From Chloroflexota bacterium (GTDB taxonomy: Bacteria > Chloroflexota > Anaerolineae > Anaerolineales > E44-bin32): DNA of 35,441 bases. The notes under the pieces were generated by a model. That model was not told the origin of the DNA. It searched no databases and worked only from the letters and a program-made list of their open reading frames with translations. Made by a program: the position numbers and the translations under genes. Shown piece after piece: positions 14,974 to 23,161 of this stretch; the stretch's first letter is position 1, and the number at the start of each line of letters is the position of its first letter. Location of the stretch: contig JAPUGV010000101.1 in the NCBI GenBank assembly GCA_027298025.1, positions 1 through 35,441 on the forward strand. Reading direction: 5' to 3'.

Positions 14974-15957
14974 ATGGAGTATCGTCGTCTTGGAAGCTCA
15001 GGCTTGAAGGTCAGCGCCTTGTCGTTTGGATCGTGGGTAACGTTCTCAAATCAACTGGATGTCGGCCGTGCGGTCGAGATCATGGGTTCAGCCTACGAAA
15101 GTGGTGTCAACTTCTTCGACAACGCGGAGGTTTACGCCCATGGGGAAGCGGAGAGGATCATGGGCCGCGCACTGGAGGAGCTTGCCTGGCCACGCGACAG
15201 TTACCTGGTTTCGAGCAAGGTGATGTTTGGAAGCGTGCAGGATCCCAAGCCTACGCAGCTCGGGCTGAGCCGCAAGCATGTCATGGAGGCCTGCGATCAG
15301 GCGCTGGAGCGCCTAAGGGTCGATTACCTCGATCTCTATCTTTGCCATCGCGCGGATGAGGAGGTTCCTATCAAAGAAACGGTGTGGGCGATGAGCGACC
15401 TGATTCAAATGGGAAAAGTCCACTACTGGGGAACGTCGGAATGGTCGGTCGATGAACTCAGAGAAGCGCATGCAGTAGCCGAGGAATGGAAACTCATCGC
15501 ACCCACAACGGAACAGACGGAATACAACATGTTTCAGCGCGAGCGTATTGAGGTGGAGTACTCGGACCTGTATAAGAGCTTGGGCCTCGGCACGACGACC
15601 TACTCACCACTCGCCTCGGGCGTGCTCACCGGCAAGTACAGTGATGGCATCCCGCAGGATTCACGCAGCAATCTGCCGGGATATGAATGGCTGCTTCAGT
15701 CAATGCAGAGCGAAGAGGGCCAGGCCCGCATCGCCAAGGTCGATGAGCTGGAACCGATGGCCGATGAACTCGGGATCAGCATGGCTCAACTTGCGCTCGC
15801 ATGGATTCTGAGGAACCCGAATGTGAGTTCCGTGATTACCGGCGCCACAAATGCCAAGCAGCTCAAAGAGAACATGGCCGCGCTGGAGGCCGTCACCTTG
15901 CTGACCGACGAAGTCATGGAGCGCATCGAGGGAGTGTTAGCGAATAAACCCTCGTAA
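14974..15957 (+). CDS. Aldo/keto reductase (KCNAB/YghZ-like)
   Basis: The start at ATG 14974 has GGAGAGG (14961-14967) 6 bp upstream and gives 327 aa; the track start 30 bp earlier is unlikely. The catalytic tetrad of aldo/keto reductases is visible: Asp and Tyr in FFDNAEVYAHGEAE, Lys in YLVSSKVMFG and His in LYLCHRADEE. The phrase MEYRRLGSSGLKVSALSFGS and the late SSVITGATNAKQLKENM match the voltage-gated potassium channel beta-subunit/YghZ-like group, which reduces aldehydes with NADPH. It is cytoplasmic. The next gene is 28 bp downstream. Confidence 0.92.
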   Translation: MEYRRLGSSGLKVSALSFGSWVTFSNQLDVGRAVEIMGSAYESGVNFFDNAEVYAHGEAERIMGRALEELAWPRDSYLVSSKVMFGSVQDPKPTQLGLSRKHVMEACDQALERLRVDYLDLYLCHRADEEVPIKETVWAMSDLIQMGKVHYWGTSEWSVDELREAHAVAEEWKLIAPTTEQTEYNMFQRERIEVEYSDLYKSLGLGTTTYSPLASGVLTGKYSDGIPQDSRSNLPGYEWLLQSMQSEEGQARIAKVDELEPMADELGISMAQLALAWILRNPNVSSVITGATNAKQLKENMAALEAVTLLTDEVMERIEGVLANKPS

Positions 15958-15985
15958 TCAAGGTGATTCGGATAGGAGTTCAAAG

Positions 15986-16738
15986 ATCAAGGTAACGGTT
16001 TGCGAAACGAGCGACCCCCTGCAGGAGACTGAGTGGACGCGGCTGGTCGAGCATGTGGCCCGCGAGCAGGGTGAACTGGTGCTGCTGCCTGAGATGCCGT
16101 TCTTCCCTTGGATCGCGGCCGCAAAACCCTTCGAACTCGGGAAGTGGGAGGCTTCGGTCGAGGAACATGAGCGCTGGATCGCGCGCCTAACCGATCTCGC
16201 TCCCGCCAATGTGCTCGCCTCGCGCCCGGTCGCCCGGCGACGCAACGAGGGGTTCATCTGGGATTCAAACTCCGGCTACCTGAGCGTTCATGATAAGTAC
16301 TACCTCCCGGACGAGCAGGGCTTTTGGGAGGCGACCTGGTACGAACGTGGAGAGCCGGAGTTCAAGGTAGTAGAGACAAAGGCCATCCAAGCAGGATTTT
16401 CTATCTGCACCGAGATCTGGTTCACTGAGCACGCGCGAGATTACGCACGCCAGGGAATTCACGTGCTCGCATGTCCACGCGCGACGGAAAGATCGACCGC
16501 AGATAAATGGATCGCCGGCGGGAGAGCGGCGGCGGTCATGGCCGGCGCCTTCTGCATCTCCTCCAACAGAACCGGAGAAGGCAGCGGGATCCAATGGGGA
16601 GGTAGCGGCTGGATCATCGATCCGGACGGAGAAGTACTCGGATTGACCTCCAGTGAAAACCCCTTCGTCACCCTGGATTTGGACCTTGAGAAGGCTGAGG
16701 CGGCCAAGGAGACCTATCCCCGCTATGTTTCTGAGTGA
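15986..16738 (+). CDS. Carbon-nitrogen hydrolase (nitrilase superfamily), best start is ATC
   Basis: The track starts at GTG 16055, but the frame is open back to 15941 and reads IKVTVCETSDPLQETEW, a conserved nitrilase beginning (normally MKVTVCE...). No ATG, GTG or TTG is in frame there; ATC at 15986 occupies the place of the expected ATG, with AGGAG 7 bp upstream. From ATC the protein is 250 aa. The catalytic triad is Glu in LLPEMPFFPW, Lys in HDKYYLPDEQ and Cys in FSICTEIWFTEHARDYAR. The amide or nitrile substrate is not known. The ATC may be a true non-canonical start, a mutated ATG or an assembly error. Confidence 0.85.
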   Translation: MKVTVCETSDPLQETEWTRLVEHVAREQGELVLLPEMPFFPWIAAAKPFELGKWEASVEEHERWIARLTDLAPANVLASRPVARRRNEGFIWDSNSGYLSVHDKYYLPDEQGFWEATWYERGEPEFKVVETKAIQAGFSICTEIWFTEHARDYARQGIHVLACPRATERSTADKWIAGGRAAAVMAGAFCISSNRTGEGSGIQWGGSGWIIDPDGEVLGLTSSENPFVTLDLDLEKAEAAKETYPRYVSE

Positions 16739-16778
16739 ATATTCATCTCACGATCCAAAAGCGGTAGACAGACGGATT

Positions 16779-16811
16779 AGCCAGGTCAACGTATTTGCTG
16801 AGGACCTGGCT
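16779..16811 (+). terminator. Stem-loop after the nitrilase-family gene, weak terminator candidate
   Basis: AGCCAGGTC (16779-16787) and GACCTGGCT (16803-16811) form a perfect 9-bp stem with a 15-nt loop, 40 bp after the stop of the nitrilase-family gene. Only TTTC follows, so the U-tract is poor. It may be a terminator or a 3'-end stabiliser. Confidence 0.4.
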
Positions 16812-16835
16812 TTCGAATCTCTCCCTGCGGCAAGC

Positions 16836-16844
16836 TGGTATGAT
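16836..16844 (+). promoter_or_regulatory. Extended -10 promoter for the 224-aa unknown gene
   Basis: TGG-TATGAT (16836-16844) fits an extended -10 box, 45 bp before the chosen ATG at 16890. No clear -35 is visible. Confidence 0.35.
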
Positions 16845-16889
16845 CCATACGAGCATAGTTGGTAGAGGATGGAGAAGGAGAAGAATCCT

Positions 16890-17564
16890 ATGAGCTGGAA
16901 TGCATCGCTAACCACGGCACAGATCCAAACGATATTCGAACAAGAGGTCAAATCGGCCGGCGGCAAGGTCACGGACACATTCGATGACGGTACGCTGCTG
17001 TTCACGCGTGCCGTGCTGCCTAAGAACGAGAAGGTAGCGCGCCGAGATCGCGTAGACAAAGGCGTCGCATTAAAGGCGGCCTGGGAGGACATTTGGGTGC
17101 ATCCGTATGTCTTCCGTCGCGTTTGCATCAACGGAGCAATCGTGGCCCAAGCCGTGGCGACAAAGCACGTTATGAACACCGAACATGTCAGCCCGATCGA
17201 GATGGAAATCGATCTTCGAGAGTCGGTGCGCATGTGCATTCAAGAGCAAGATTTCGAGGGCTATGTCGAGAAAATAAAGCGAGCCCGGGGCTTGTTCCCC
17301 GACCCTCGCCTTACGCTCATGCCGCATCTGTCCAGGCTGCCGGCCGATCAAGCGAGCCAGATCCTCGAGGATACGCACCGACGCTTCGCAAAAGGCGCAG
17401 ATGAATCTCGCTACGGTCTGATCAATGCGGTCACTTCGCTGGCTCGCGATACTCGCAATCCTGAATTGCGATGGTCGCTGGAGACCATTGGAGGAGCGTT
17501 GATTGTCACCTCGACTCCGACGCCTTCCGGTGAGGGCTCCGGTGAGATGGAGGTCGTGCGCTAA
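16890..17564 (+). CDS. Unrecognised 224-aa protein
   Basis: ATG 16890 is preferred because AAGGAG (16875-16880) lies 9 bp upstream; the track's ATG at 16869 would place that site inside the coding region. The protein begins MSWNASLTTAQIQTIFEQEV and has KVTDTFDDGTLLFTRAVLP, WVHPYVFRRVCINGAIVAQA and a C-terminal helical part (LMPHLSRLPADQASQILED). The central text is reminiscent of phage/plasmid DUF932 proteins, but the match is not firm. No signal peptide or membrane helix is seen. Its own promoter candidate and flanking hairpin suggest a monocistronic unit. No function is proposed. Confidence 0.7.
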   Translation: MSWNASLTTAQIQTIFEQEVKSAGGKVTDTFDDGTLLFTRAVLPKNEKVARRDRVDKGVALKAAWEDIWVHPYVFRRVCINGAIVAQAVATKHVMNTEHVSPIEMEIDLRESVRMCIQEQDFEGYVEKIKRARGLFPDPRLTLMPHLSRLPADQASQILEDTHRRFAKGADESRYGLINAVTSLARDTRNPELRWSLETIGGALIVTSTPTPSGEGSGEMEVVR

Positions 17565-17644
17565 GCGATTCCGTTACACTCGAAAAACCAATAAGCAGAG
17601 ATGGGGCCAAACTAGCAGCTCGTTAGGGTCCACTCACATAATTC

Positions 17645-18295
17645 ATGACTGAGGCCGTGATTGTTGTTCTGACATTTGCCTCGGCAGCAGTCGCCGTCCT
17701 CAGCCGCTACTTCGGCCGCAAGCCGATTGTCTTCTACATCTCCAAGCCGCTTACGACCACGTTAATTTTATTGCCGGTCCTGGCCGTACTGCTCGAATCC
17801 GAGGGCGCCTACGTCGCCCTCATCGCGGCAGGGCTGGCGTTCGCACTCCTGGGTGACACGCTGCTGATGCTGCCAAAGGACCGGTTTGTGCTCGGGATCG
17901 CCAGCTTTGCGGCCACGCACGTGCTCTACACCGCAGCCTTCATTGCGGCGGCTGGCGTTGCCTTGATAAACCCTTACGTCATTCCGCTAATCATCTTTGC
18001 GGTTCTCATGATCCGCTTTCTCTGGCCCGGAGTGCGAAAGTCACTCCAAATCCCTATCCTTGCATACGTCGTTCTCATTACTGTTATGGCTGCGCAGGCA
18101 ATTGGCGCCGCTCTGGATTCGGACAGTAATGGCCTGGCATTGGCTGCGGCTGGTTCGCTACTCTTCTTAGCTTCTGACTCGATGCTGGCCGCAAATCGGT
18201 TTAGAGTACCATTCACAGCGGCTCCGGCACTGGTGTTATCCACATACTGGCTGGGACAATGGCTGATCGCTCTTTCGGCACGCGTAGGTGCATAA
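17645..18295 (+). CDS. Lysoplasmalogenase-like YhhN family membrane protein
   Basis: The 216-aa protein is hydrophobic with about eight membrane segments. The YhhN/TMEM86 signature is clear: FYISKPLTTTLILLPVLA near residues 30-50, AFALLGDTLLMLPKDRFVLG near 65-85, ATHVLYTAAF and LLFLASDSMLAANRF near 175-190, with the conserved Asp residues. Characterised members hydrolyse the vinyl-ether bond of lysoplasmalogens, but prokaryotic ones are often untested. ATG 17645 is right for the family length. It is followed by pyrD after a small hairpin. Confidence 0.85.
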   Translation: MTEAVIVVLTFASAAVAVLSRYFGRKPIVFYISKPLTTTLILLPVLAVLLESEGAYVALIAAGLAFALLGDTLLMLPKDRFVLGIASFAATHVLYTAAFIAAAGVALINPYVIPLIIFAVLMIRFLWPGVRKSLQIPILAYVVLITVMAAQAIGAALDSDSNGLALAAAGSLLFLASDSMLAANRFRVPFTAAPALVLSTYWLGQWLIALSARVGA

Positions 18296-18380
18296 GTGAT
18301 CTAGCAGATCGGAGCGGGGAAGAAAGAATCGCCTCCGAGCGCTTGATTAAGCGCGCTGCTCATGATGAAATGCGGGTTAG

Positions 18381-19409
18381 ATGTCAAGCTATACCGCGTA
18401 TCGCAGCCTCCTATTTCGGCTGAAGCCTGAGCGCGCCCATCAACTGATCCTGCAATCGCTCGCGCTGGCGGGAGCCATCCCTGCGCTGAGGTCCGGCCTG
18501 CGCCGGATCTTTTCGTTTGAGGATCCGGCGCTGAGGGTACGGGCATTTGGATTGGAATTCGCGAACCCAGTGGGGTTAGCCGCCGGCTACGACAAGGACG
18601 GACTGGCCATGCACGGACTGGCGTGCCTTGGGTTCGGCCACCTCGAACTGGGGACGGTGACATTGGAACCTCAGCAAGGCAACCCTCGGCCGCGCCTTTT
18701 TCGGCTGGAGGAAGATGAGGCACTCATCAATCGAATGGGCTTTCCTAATCAGGGCATTTCGCGGTTGATTGAGAGGCTCAGGAATCGGCCGAGCGACGTG
18801 GTGCTGGGTATTAACATTGGCAAATCGGCTGACACGCCCATCGAAGAGGCCAGCCGAGATTACAGGAGGCTGATGGAGTTGCTCTACGGGGTCGCCGATT
18901 ACCTGGCGATCAACGTCTCCTCTCCGAATACGATTGGGCTGCGGCAGTTACAGGGACGCCGAACCCTTGAAGGCCTTCTGAGCGATCTGGCCGACAAGCG
19001 CAGCGGGCTCGAGTCGGAGACGGGGCTGCGGCGGCCGGTGCTGGTGAAACTGGCCCCCGATCTCGGGGAGGCGGAGCTTGACGATGCGGTGGAGGTCATC
19101 GAGGGCGCAGGCATGGATGGAGTGATTATCGCGAATACAACGACCTCGCGGAACGGGTTGCGTGCGGCAGCGAAGGACGAAAGCGGCGGGCTGAGCGGGA
19201 GGCCCCTGTTCCGCAAGTCCACCGATATGATCCAACGTGTGCGCACCAAAACCGACGGCAGGCTTCCGATCATCGGGGTCGGCGGTGTCCTTGGGCCGCA
19301 TGAGGCCAAGGAGAAACTGAACGCCGGCGCGGCTTTGGTTCAAATGTATACCGGACTCATCTACCGCGGACCTGGCCTTATTCGCGAGATTCTGGCTGCA
19401 CTCGGTTAG
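18381..19409 (+). CDS. pyrD: Dihydroorotate dehydrogenase (quinone), class 2
   Basis: The 342-aa protein shows the class-2 DHODH pattern: SLLFRLKPERAHQLILQSLA at the N-terminal membrane-association helices, EFANPVGLAAGYDKDG for FMN, GHLELGTVTLEPQQGNPRPR, INRMGFPN, and ADYLAINVSSPNTIGLRQLQ with the catalytic Ser. The C-terminal GVGGVLGPHEAKEKLNAGA binds the FMN phosphate. It oxidises dihydroorotate to orotate with quinone in pyrimidine synthesis, at the membrane surface. No other pyr genes are nearby. A phospholipase-D-like gene follows 9 bp later, which suggests an operon of unrelated function. Confidence 0.95.
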   Translation: MSSYTAYRSLLFRLKPERAHQLILQSLALAGAIPALRSGLRRIFSFEDPALRVRAFGLEFANPVGLAAGYDKDGLAMHGLACLGFGHLELGTVTLEPQQGNPRPRLFRLEEDEALINRMGFPNQGISRLIERLRNRPSDVVLGINIGKSADTPIEEASRDYRRLMELLYGVADYLAINVSSPNTIGLRQLQGRRTLEGLLSDLADKRSGLESETGLRRPVLVKLAPDLGEAELDDAVEVIEGAGMDGVIIANTTTSRNGLRAAAKDESGGLSGRPLFRKSTDMIQRVRTKTDGRLPIIGVGGVLGPHEAKEKLNAGAALVQMYTGLIYRGPGLIREILAALG

Positions 19410-19418
19410 GATTAGAAA

Positions 19419-20483
19419 ATGAACAGGCTACGTGCCAGCAGATCTATCGTTCTCATGCTGCTCCTCTACATCGTCAGTCTGGCCATCCAATTCCTAGCGC
19501 CATCGGAGCCGACCGTTGAGCCCCAGTTTTTTGCAGCGACTTGGTACAACCTCTACTTCACCAATCCAGAGGGGGCCTCCGCTTCAACCTTGAGGGGAGG
19601 TCCGGATGCCAAACTGGCGGTCGCGATGGATGCTGCCGCCGAATCCATCGATGTGGCCGCCCAGGAAATCGATCTATGGAGCATCCGGGACGCGCTTATC
19701 GGGGCGCATGAGCGGGGTCTGGTGGTGCGGGTAGTTACCGAGTCCGACTACGTATCGAACCCCGAAATGCAGGCGCTGGCCCTGGCGGGCATTCCCTTGC
19801 GAGAGGATGAGCGACCGCCATTGATGCACAACAAGTTCGTAGTGATCGACGGGCAAGAAGTCTGGACCGGGTCGATGAACCTGACGGTCAATGGCGCCTA
19901 CCGCAACAACAATAATTTGTTGCGCGTCGAATCTGCCACGCTAGCCCAGCAATATACAGAGGAATTCGAAGAGATGTTCATCGAGGATCGCTTCGGAGCT
20001 CTATCCTGGCCTGATGTCCCGCAGAGCACATTCGAGGCTGGAGGTACCCAGATAGAGGCGCTCTTTTCACCGGACATGCGAGTGGGCGACCGTATCACGG
20101 CTCTGCTCCAGGGTGCCGAAAAGACCATCCATGTGATGGCATTTAACCTAACCCTCGATTCGATCGCAGACACAATCTTGCGCCGCGCCGGCGAGGGGAT
20201 CGAAGTGCAGGGTCTATTTGACGCCGATCAGTCGCGCAACCAGGGCAGCGACGTGGCGCGGTTAGAGGAATTCGGTCTCGATATCATGTTCGATGGCAAC
20301 CCACGCAAGATGCACCACAAAGTGATCATCGTGGATGGGAGCATTGTGATCACCGGCTCTTACAACTTTAGCCGCAACGCCGAAGAGAAGAATGACGAGA
20401 ACGTGCTCATCCTCTATAGTCCGGAGCTGGCCGAACAGTACCTGATAGAATTCTCGCGTTTGCGGGAAATAGGTACCCACTAA
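19419..20483 (+). CDS. Secreted phospholipase D-like protein with two HKD motifs
   Basis: The 354-aa protein has a signal peptide or anchor (basic RLRASR, then IVLMLLLYIVSLAIQFLA). Two HxKx4D motifs are present: MHNKFVVIDGQEVWTGSMN near residue 145 and MHHKVIIVDGSIVITGSYNF near 300, each followed by the Gly-Ser of PLD catalytic sites. Both halves are intact, so it can form a complete active site within one chain. Substrates in this superfamily range from phospholipids to nucleic acids; an exported enzyme of this size may be a phosphodiesterase or nuclease. It is 9 bp after pyrD. An unusual repeat block lies just downstream. Confidence 0.88.
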   Translation: MNRLRASRSIVLMLLLYIVSLAIQFLAPSEPTVEPQFFAATWYNLYFTNPEGASASTLRGGPDAKLAVAMDAAAESIDVAAQEIDLWSIRDALIGAHERGLVVRVVTESDYVSNPEMQALALAGIPLREDERPPLMHNKFVVIDGQEVWTGSMNLTVNGAYRNNNNLLRVESATLAQQYTEEFEEMFIEDRFGALSWPDVPQSTFEAGGTQIEALFSPDMRVGDRITALLQGAEKTIHVMAFNLTLDSIADTILRRAGEGIEVQGLFDADQSRNQGSDVARLEEFGLDIMFDGNPRKMHHKVIIVDGSIVITGSYNFSRNAEEKNDENVLILYSPELAEQYLIEFSRLREIGTH

Positions 20484-20515
20484 AAGTACGAGTCGGCTCG
20501 CCGTAGATTCCCAAC

Positions 20516-20577
20516 TCGACCTGTTTGCCGCTTATCTCCCGCACTGGCAGGTCGAATAAGCGGGCGAAATGCGGGAG
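20516..20577. repeat. Three interleaved 8-bp inverted repeats (A B C A' B' C')
   Basis: Within 62 bp in a convergent gap, three words recur as exact reverse complements in the same order: A TCGACCTG (20516-20523) with CAGGTCGA (20548-20555); B CCGCTTAT (20528-20535) with ATAAGCGG (20556-20563); C CTCCCGCA (20536-20543) with TGCGGGAG (20570-20577). B and C touch, as do A' and B'. The arms cross, so the stems are incompatible with a simple hairpin; in RNA they would form pseudoknots or alternative folds. Confidence 0.8.
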
Positions 20578-20586
20578 CCCCGGGAT

Positions 20587-20871
20587 TTAAGGCCTAGCTC
20601 CGCCTGCAATGTTCGGCACAATCCAAACGTGCTTTCCATTCTCCACTTGAGTATCCGCCCGGCCGGGCCAGCGTCCATCCTCCCGCTCAACGAAGACGTT
20701 TACATAGCGGCGTATCGAGCCATCCGGCTCCATCAGCCGGTCATAAATACCGGGAAAGCGCTCATTGAGCATGGTGGCCACCTCGCCGACTGTGTGCGCT
20801 TCAACCTCCTCGATCCGCTGCATACGGTAGAGAGCTTGAAGCGCGCTGGGGATGTGGACTCGGACGCTCAA
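20587..20871 (-). CDS. MoaD/ThiS-like ubiquitin-fold protein ending GGARP
   Basis: The track begins 20 codons upstream inside the next gene, but TTG 20871 overlaps that gene's stop (TTGA) and gives 94 aa. The start SVRVHIPSALQALYR and end YVNVFVEREDGRWPGRAD then HVWIVPNIAGG match MoaD/ThiS sulfur carriers with the beta-grasp fold. The usual C-terminal Gly-Gly is followed by Ala-Arg-Pro, so the diglycine is not terminal; a protease may have to remove the tail before adenylation, as reported for QbsE-like proteins. It is coupled to the Asp-box propeller gene. The partner E1-like enzyme is not in this window. Whether it carries sulfur or modifies proteins is open. Confidence 0.8.
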   Translation of the reverse strand: MSVRVHIPSALQALYRMQRIEEVEAHTVGEVATMLNERFPGIYDRLMEPDGSIRRYVNVFVEREDGRWPGRADTQVENGKHVWIVPNIAGGARP

Positions 20872-21965
20872 GTGACCCTGCCAATAGATACAGAGTAGAT
20901 CGGCGGCAGGAAGTCGACCAGCACTTTCCAATTCTCGCCCTCATCCGGGCTGAAAAAGATCTGCCCTGTCTGAGTACCGACGTACACGCCACTAGACTCG
21001 CAATCGTCGACGGCCATCCCTTCCCTCAAGATCGTGAGGAAGGCCCCGTCTGGCAGGCCGCTTCTGAGGGCCTCCCATTTGGAGCCTTTGTCGCGGCTGC
21101 GCCAAACGGTCATCTTTCCCTCGGGCACCACGCGATTTTCCGATCCCACGAGCGGAACGACATAGACGGTGTCGGGGTCATGGGCATGAATGGCAAAGGG
21201 GAAGCCAAATTCTGAGGGCAGCCCTTGGGTGATTTCCACCCAGGTGTCCCCCCGATCGTTGCTGCGGTACACCCCACAATGGTTTTGTTGATAAAGCACT
21301 TCCGGACGCGCGGGATGTAGAGCAAACTTGTGCACACACTGCCCGAACTCCGGGAATTTCTCCTCCAAGAAATCGGCTCGTACGCCCACATTCTTGGCGG
21401 CCCAGGTTTTGCCGCCATCGTCGCTTCGATATACCCCCGCGGCCGAGATGCCGACGTAGATGCGGTCGGGATCCTCAGGATCCACCACAATAGTGTGCAG
21501 AATGAGTCCCCCGCCTCCAGGATTCCAGTTTTCGCTGTGGGTATGGTCGTTCAGCTCGGTAACGGGAGCCCAACTCGCACCATAGTCATCCGTAATGAAC
21601 AGGCCCGCCCGTTCAACGCCGGCGTACAGATGGCCCGGCGAGTCGCCCGGCTTAGGAGCCAAATGCCAGGCTTTGCGCACCCGGCGCTCAGTATCTGCCG
21701 GAAAGTCCAACTTCTCGCTGCGCTGCTCCCAACTCCCGCCGAAATCTGGGCTCCGCTGCACCACAGCCCCAAAAACATCGCTGTTGGTGGCGGCATAGAT
21801 CGAGTTGTCACGTGGGTCGTGAGTCATGTGATGAATCATCCAGCCGTCGTGGCTCATGTTGCGGTGCCACTCCTTGCGATCAGGGTCGCTCCAGTACAGG
21901 AAGCTGCCCTTGCGGGTGCCTACCATTAACAAGACATCACCTTTTTCTGGAGACCTTTCCGCCAT
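20868..21965 (-). CDS. Asp-box (BNR) beta-propeller, sialidase/sortilin-like
   Basis: The 365-aa protein has no clear signal peptide and contains at least six Asp-box motifs (S/T-x-D-x-G-x-x-W): SPDFGGSW, TDDYGASW, SDDGGKTW, SNDRGDTW, SRDKGSKW and SPDEGENW, one per blade. It begins with LMVGTRKGSFLYWSDPDRKE, typical of WD40/YVTN/BNR proteins labelled exo-alpha-sialidase in databases, although true sialidase catalytic residues cannot be confirmed here. GGAGAAA lies before the ATG at 21965. Its stop overlaps the TTG of the MoaD/ThiS-like gene, so the two proteins are made together. I believe this pairing occurs in other bacteria, but its role is unknown. Confidence 0.85.
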   Translation of the reverse strand: MAERSPEKGDVLLMVGTRKGSFLYWSDPDRKEWHRNMSHDGWMIHHMTHDPRDNSIYAATNSDVFGAVVQRSPDFGGSWEQRSEKLDFPADTERRVRKAWHLAPKPGDSPGHLYAGVERAGLFITDDYGASWAPVTELNDHTHSENWNPGGGGLILHTIVVDPEDPDRIYVGISAAGVYRSDDGGKTWAAKNVGVRADFLEEKFPEFGQCVHKFALHPARPEVLYQQNHCGVYRSNDRGDTWVEITQGLPSEFGFPFAIHAHDPDTVYVVPLVGSENRVVPEGKMTVWRSRDKGSKWEALRSGLPDGAFLTILREGMAVDDCESSGVYVGTQTGQIFFSPDEGENWKVLVDFLPPIYSVSIGRVT

Positions 21966-22080
21966 CGGAGTTTCTCCTTATGGATTCACTTAGGGAACGG
22001 CCCCTAAATCATACCGGAAGCAAAAAAGTTAATGGGTAGGTGAGTCCACGCGCGAATTAGGGAGTTCTTTGGATGACTGC

Positions 22081-23130
22081 CTAGTTGGGGCTTTGATCGA
22101 GTGGCCAGCTGGGGAGTACGTCCATGTCCAGCGCGTCCCGCTGGCCGGCGCCGAAGCGCCAGTGTCCCACTGCGGCGGTCATGGCCGCATTGTCAGTGCA
22201 GAGCTCCAGGGGAGGGGTGCGCACCGGGAGCTTGGATCGAGATTCGAAGGCCTCGCGCAACGGCGCGTTGGCAGACACTCCGCCCGCCACGAGGATCTCC
22301 TGTGCCTTAAAATCCTTGGCGGCCTCGAGCGTCTTCACCACAAGTACATCTACTACGGCCGCTTGAAAAGCGGCGGCGATATCCGCAATAGGTAGCCCGG
22401 GTCGCGGCGCCTCTATCCCTGCCTTCAACTCCGGTTGGCGCTCGCGCACTTCGCGCAGCACGGCAGTCTTGAGCCCGCTGAAGGAGAAATCCCAGGTCCC
22501 TTCCAGCAAGGCGCGCGGAAACTTGAAGGCTTTCGGATCGCCCTTTTCAGCAGCCTCCTGAACCGCTGGCCCGCCTGGATACGCCAGACCCAGCAGGCGG
22601 GCGACCTTATCAAAGGCCTCGCCCGCGGCATCGTCCAAAGTCCCGCCCAGGCGCTTGTATTTAAGGTGGTCCTCCATCAAAACCAGCTCTGTGTGTCCAC
22701 CGGAGACGATGAGCGCAAGCAGCGGAAAGTTGGGCTCTGGCTCGTCTTCGACCAGCCAGATGGAGTAAAGGTGGGCTTCCAGGTGGTTGATGCCCAGGAT
22801 CGGCAAGTTTGCCGCCAACGCCAGGCCTTTGGCCATGTTCATCCCCACCACGAGCGAGCCTGCTAGGCCCGGGCCGCGGGTTACGGCAATGGCATCGATG
22901 GCCTCGAGTCCGGCATGGGCCGAATCTAGGGCTTCAGAAACAACTGAGTAGATCGCTTCAACGTGGATGCGCGAGGCAACCTCCGGATAAACGCCGCCGT
23001 AGACGGCGTGCTCCGCAGCCTGGGAGGCGACTACATTGGAGCGTATGGACCGCCCGTTTTCGACGACCGCAGCAGCAGTCTCGTCGCAGGAGGTTTCAAT
23101 CCCTAGAATACGTGTTTCGCCGCTTGCCAA
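22081..23130 (-). CDS. tsaD: tRNA N6-adenosine threonylcarbamoyltransferase
   Basis: The 349-aa protein is a typical TsaD/Kae1. ILGIETSCDETAAAVV binds ATP, HLEAHLYSIWL has the two metal-binding His residues, ALIVSGGHTEL follows, and DDAAGEAFDKVARLLGLAYPGGP is the nucleotide-binding region. AGGVSANAPLRE and ELCTDNAAMTA complete the family. It transfers the threonylcarbamoyl group to A37 of ANN-decoding tRNAs with TsaB and TsaE, which are not in this window. The start is TTG 23130; AGGA lies a few bases upstream. It is 31 bp after the M24 peptidase gene and probably in the same operon. Confidence 0.96.
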   Translation of the reverse strand: MASGETRILGIETSCDETAAAVVENGRSIRSNVVASQAAEHAVYGGVYPEVASRIHVEAIYSVVSEALDSAHAGLEAIDAIAVTRGPGLAGSLVVGMNMAKGLALAANLPILGINHLEAHLYSIWLVEDEPEPNFPLLALIVSGGHTELVLMEDHLKYKRLGGTLDDAAGEAFDKVARLLGLAYPGGPAVQEAAEKGDPKAFKFPRALLEGTWDFSFSGLKTAVLREVRERQPELKAGIEAPRPGLPIADIAAAFQAAVVDVLVVKTLEAAKDFKAQEILVAGGVSANAPLREAFESRSKLPVRTPPLELCTDNAAMTAAVGHWRFGAGQRDALDMDVLPSWPLDQSPN

Positions 23131-23161
23131 TTCGTAATCCTGTACCTATCTGGGTTAGACC

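Noticed and set aside
18339-18354. Hairpin GCGCTT-GATT-AAGCGC before pyrD
   Set aside because: Only 6 bp and not linked to any recognised pyrimidine regulatory element; kept as a note only.
21330-21929. 199-aa ORF on the plus strand
   Set aside because: Shadow of the Asp-box propeller gene.
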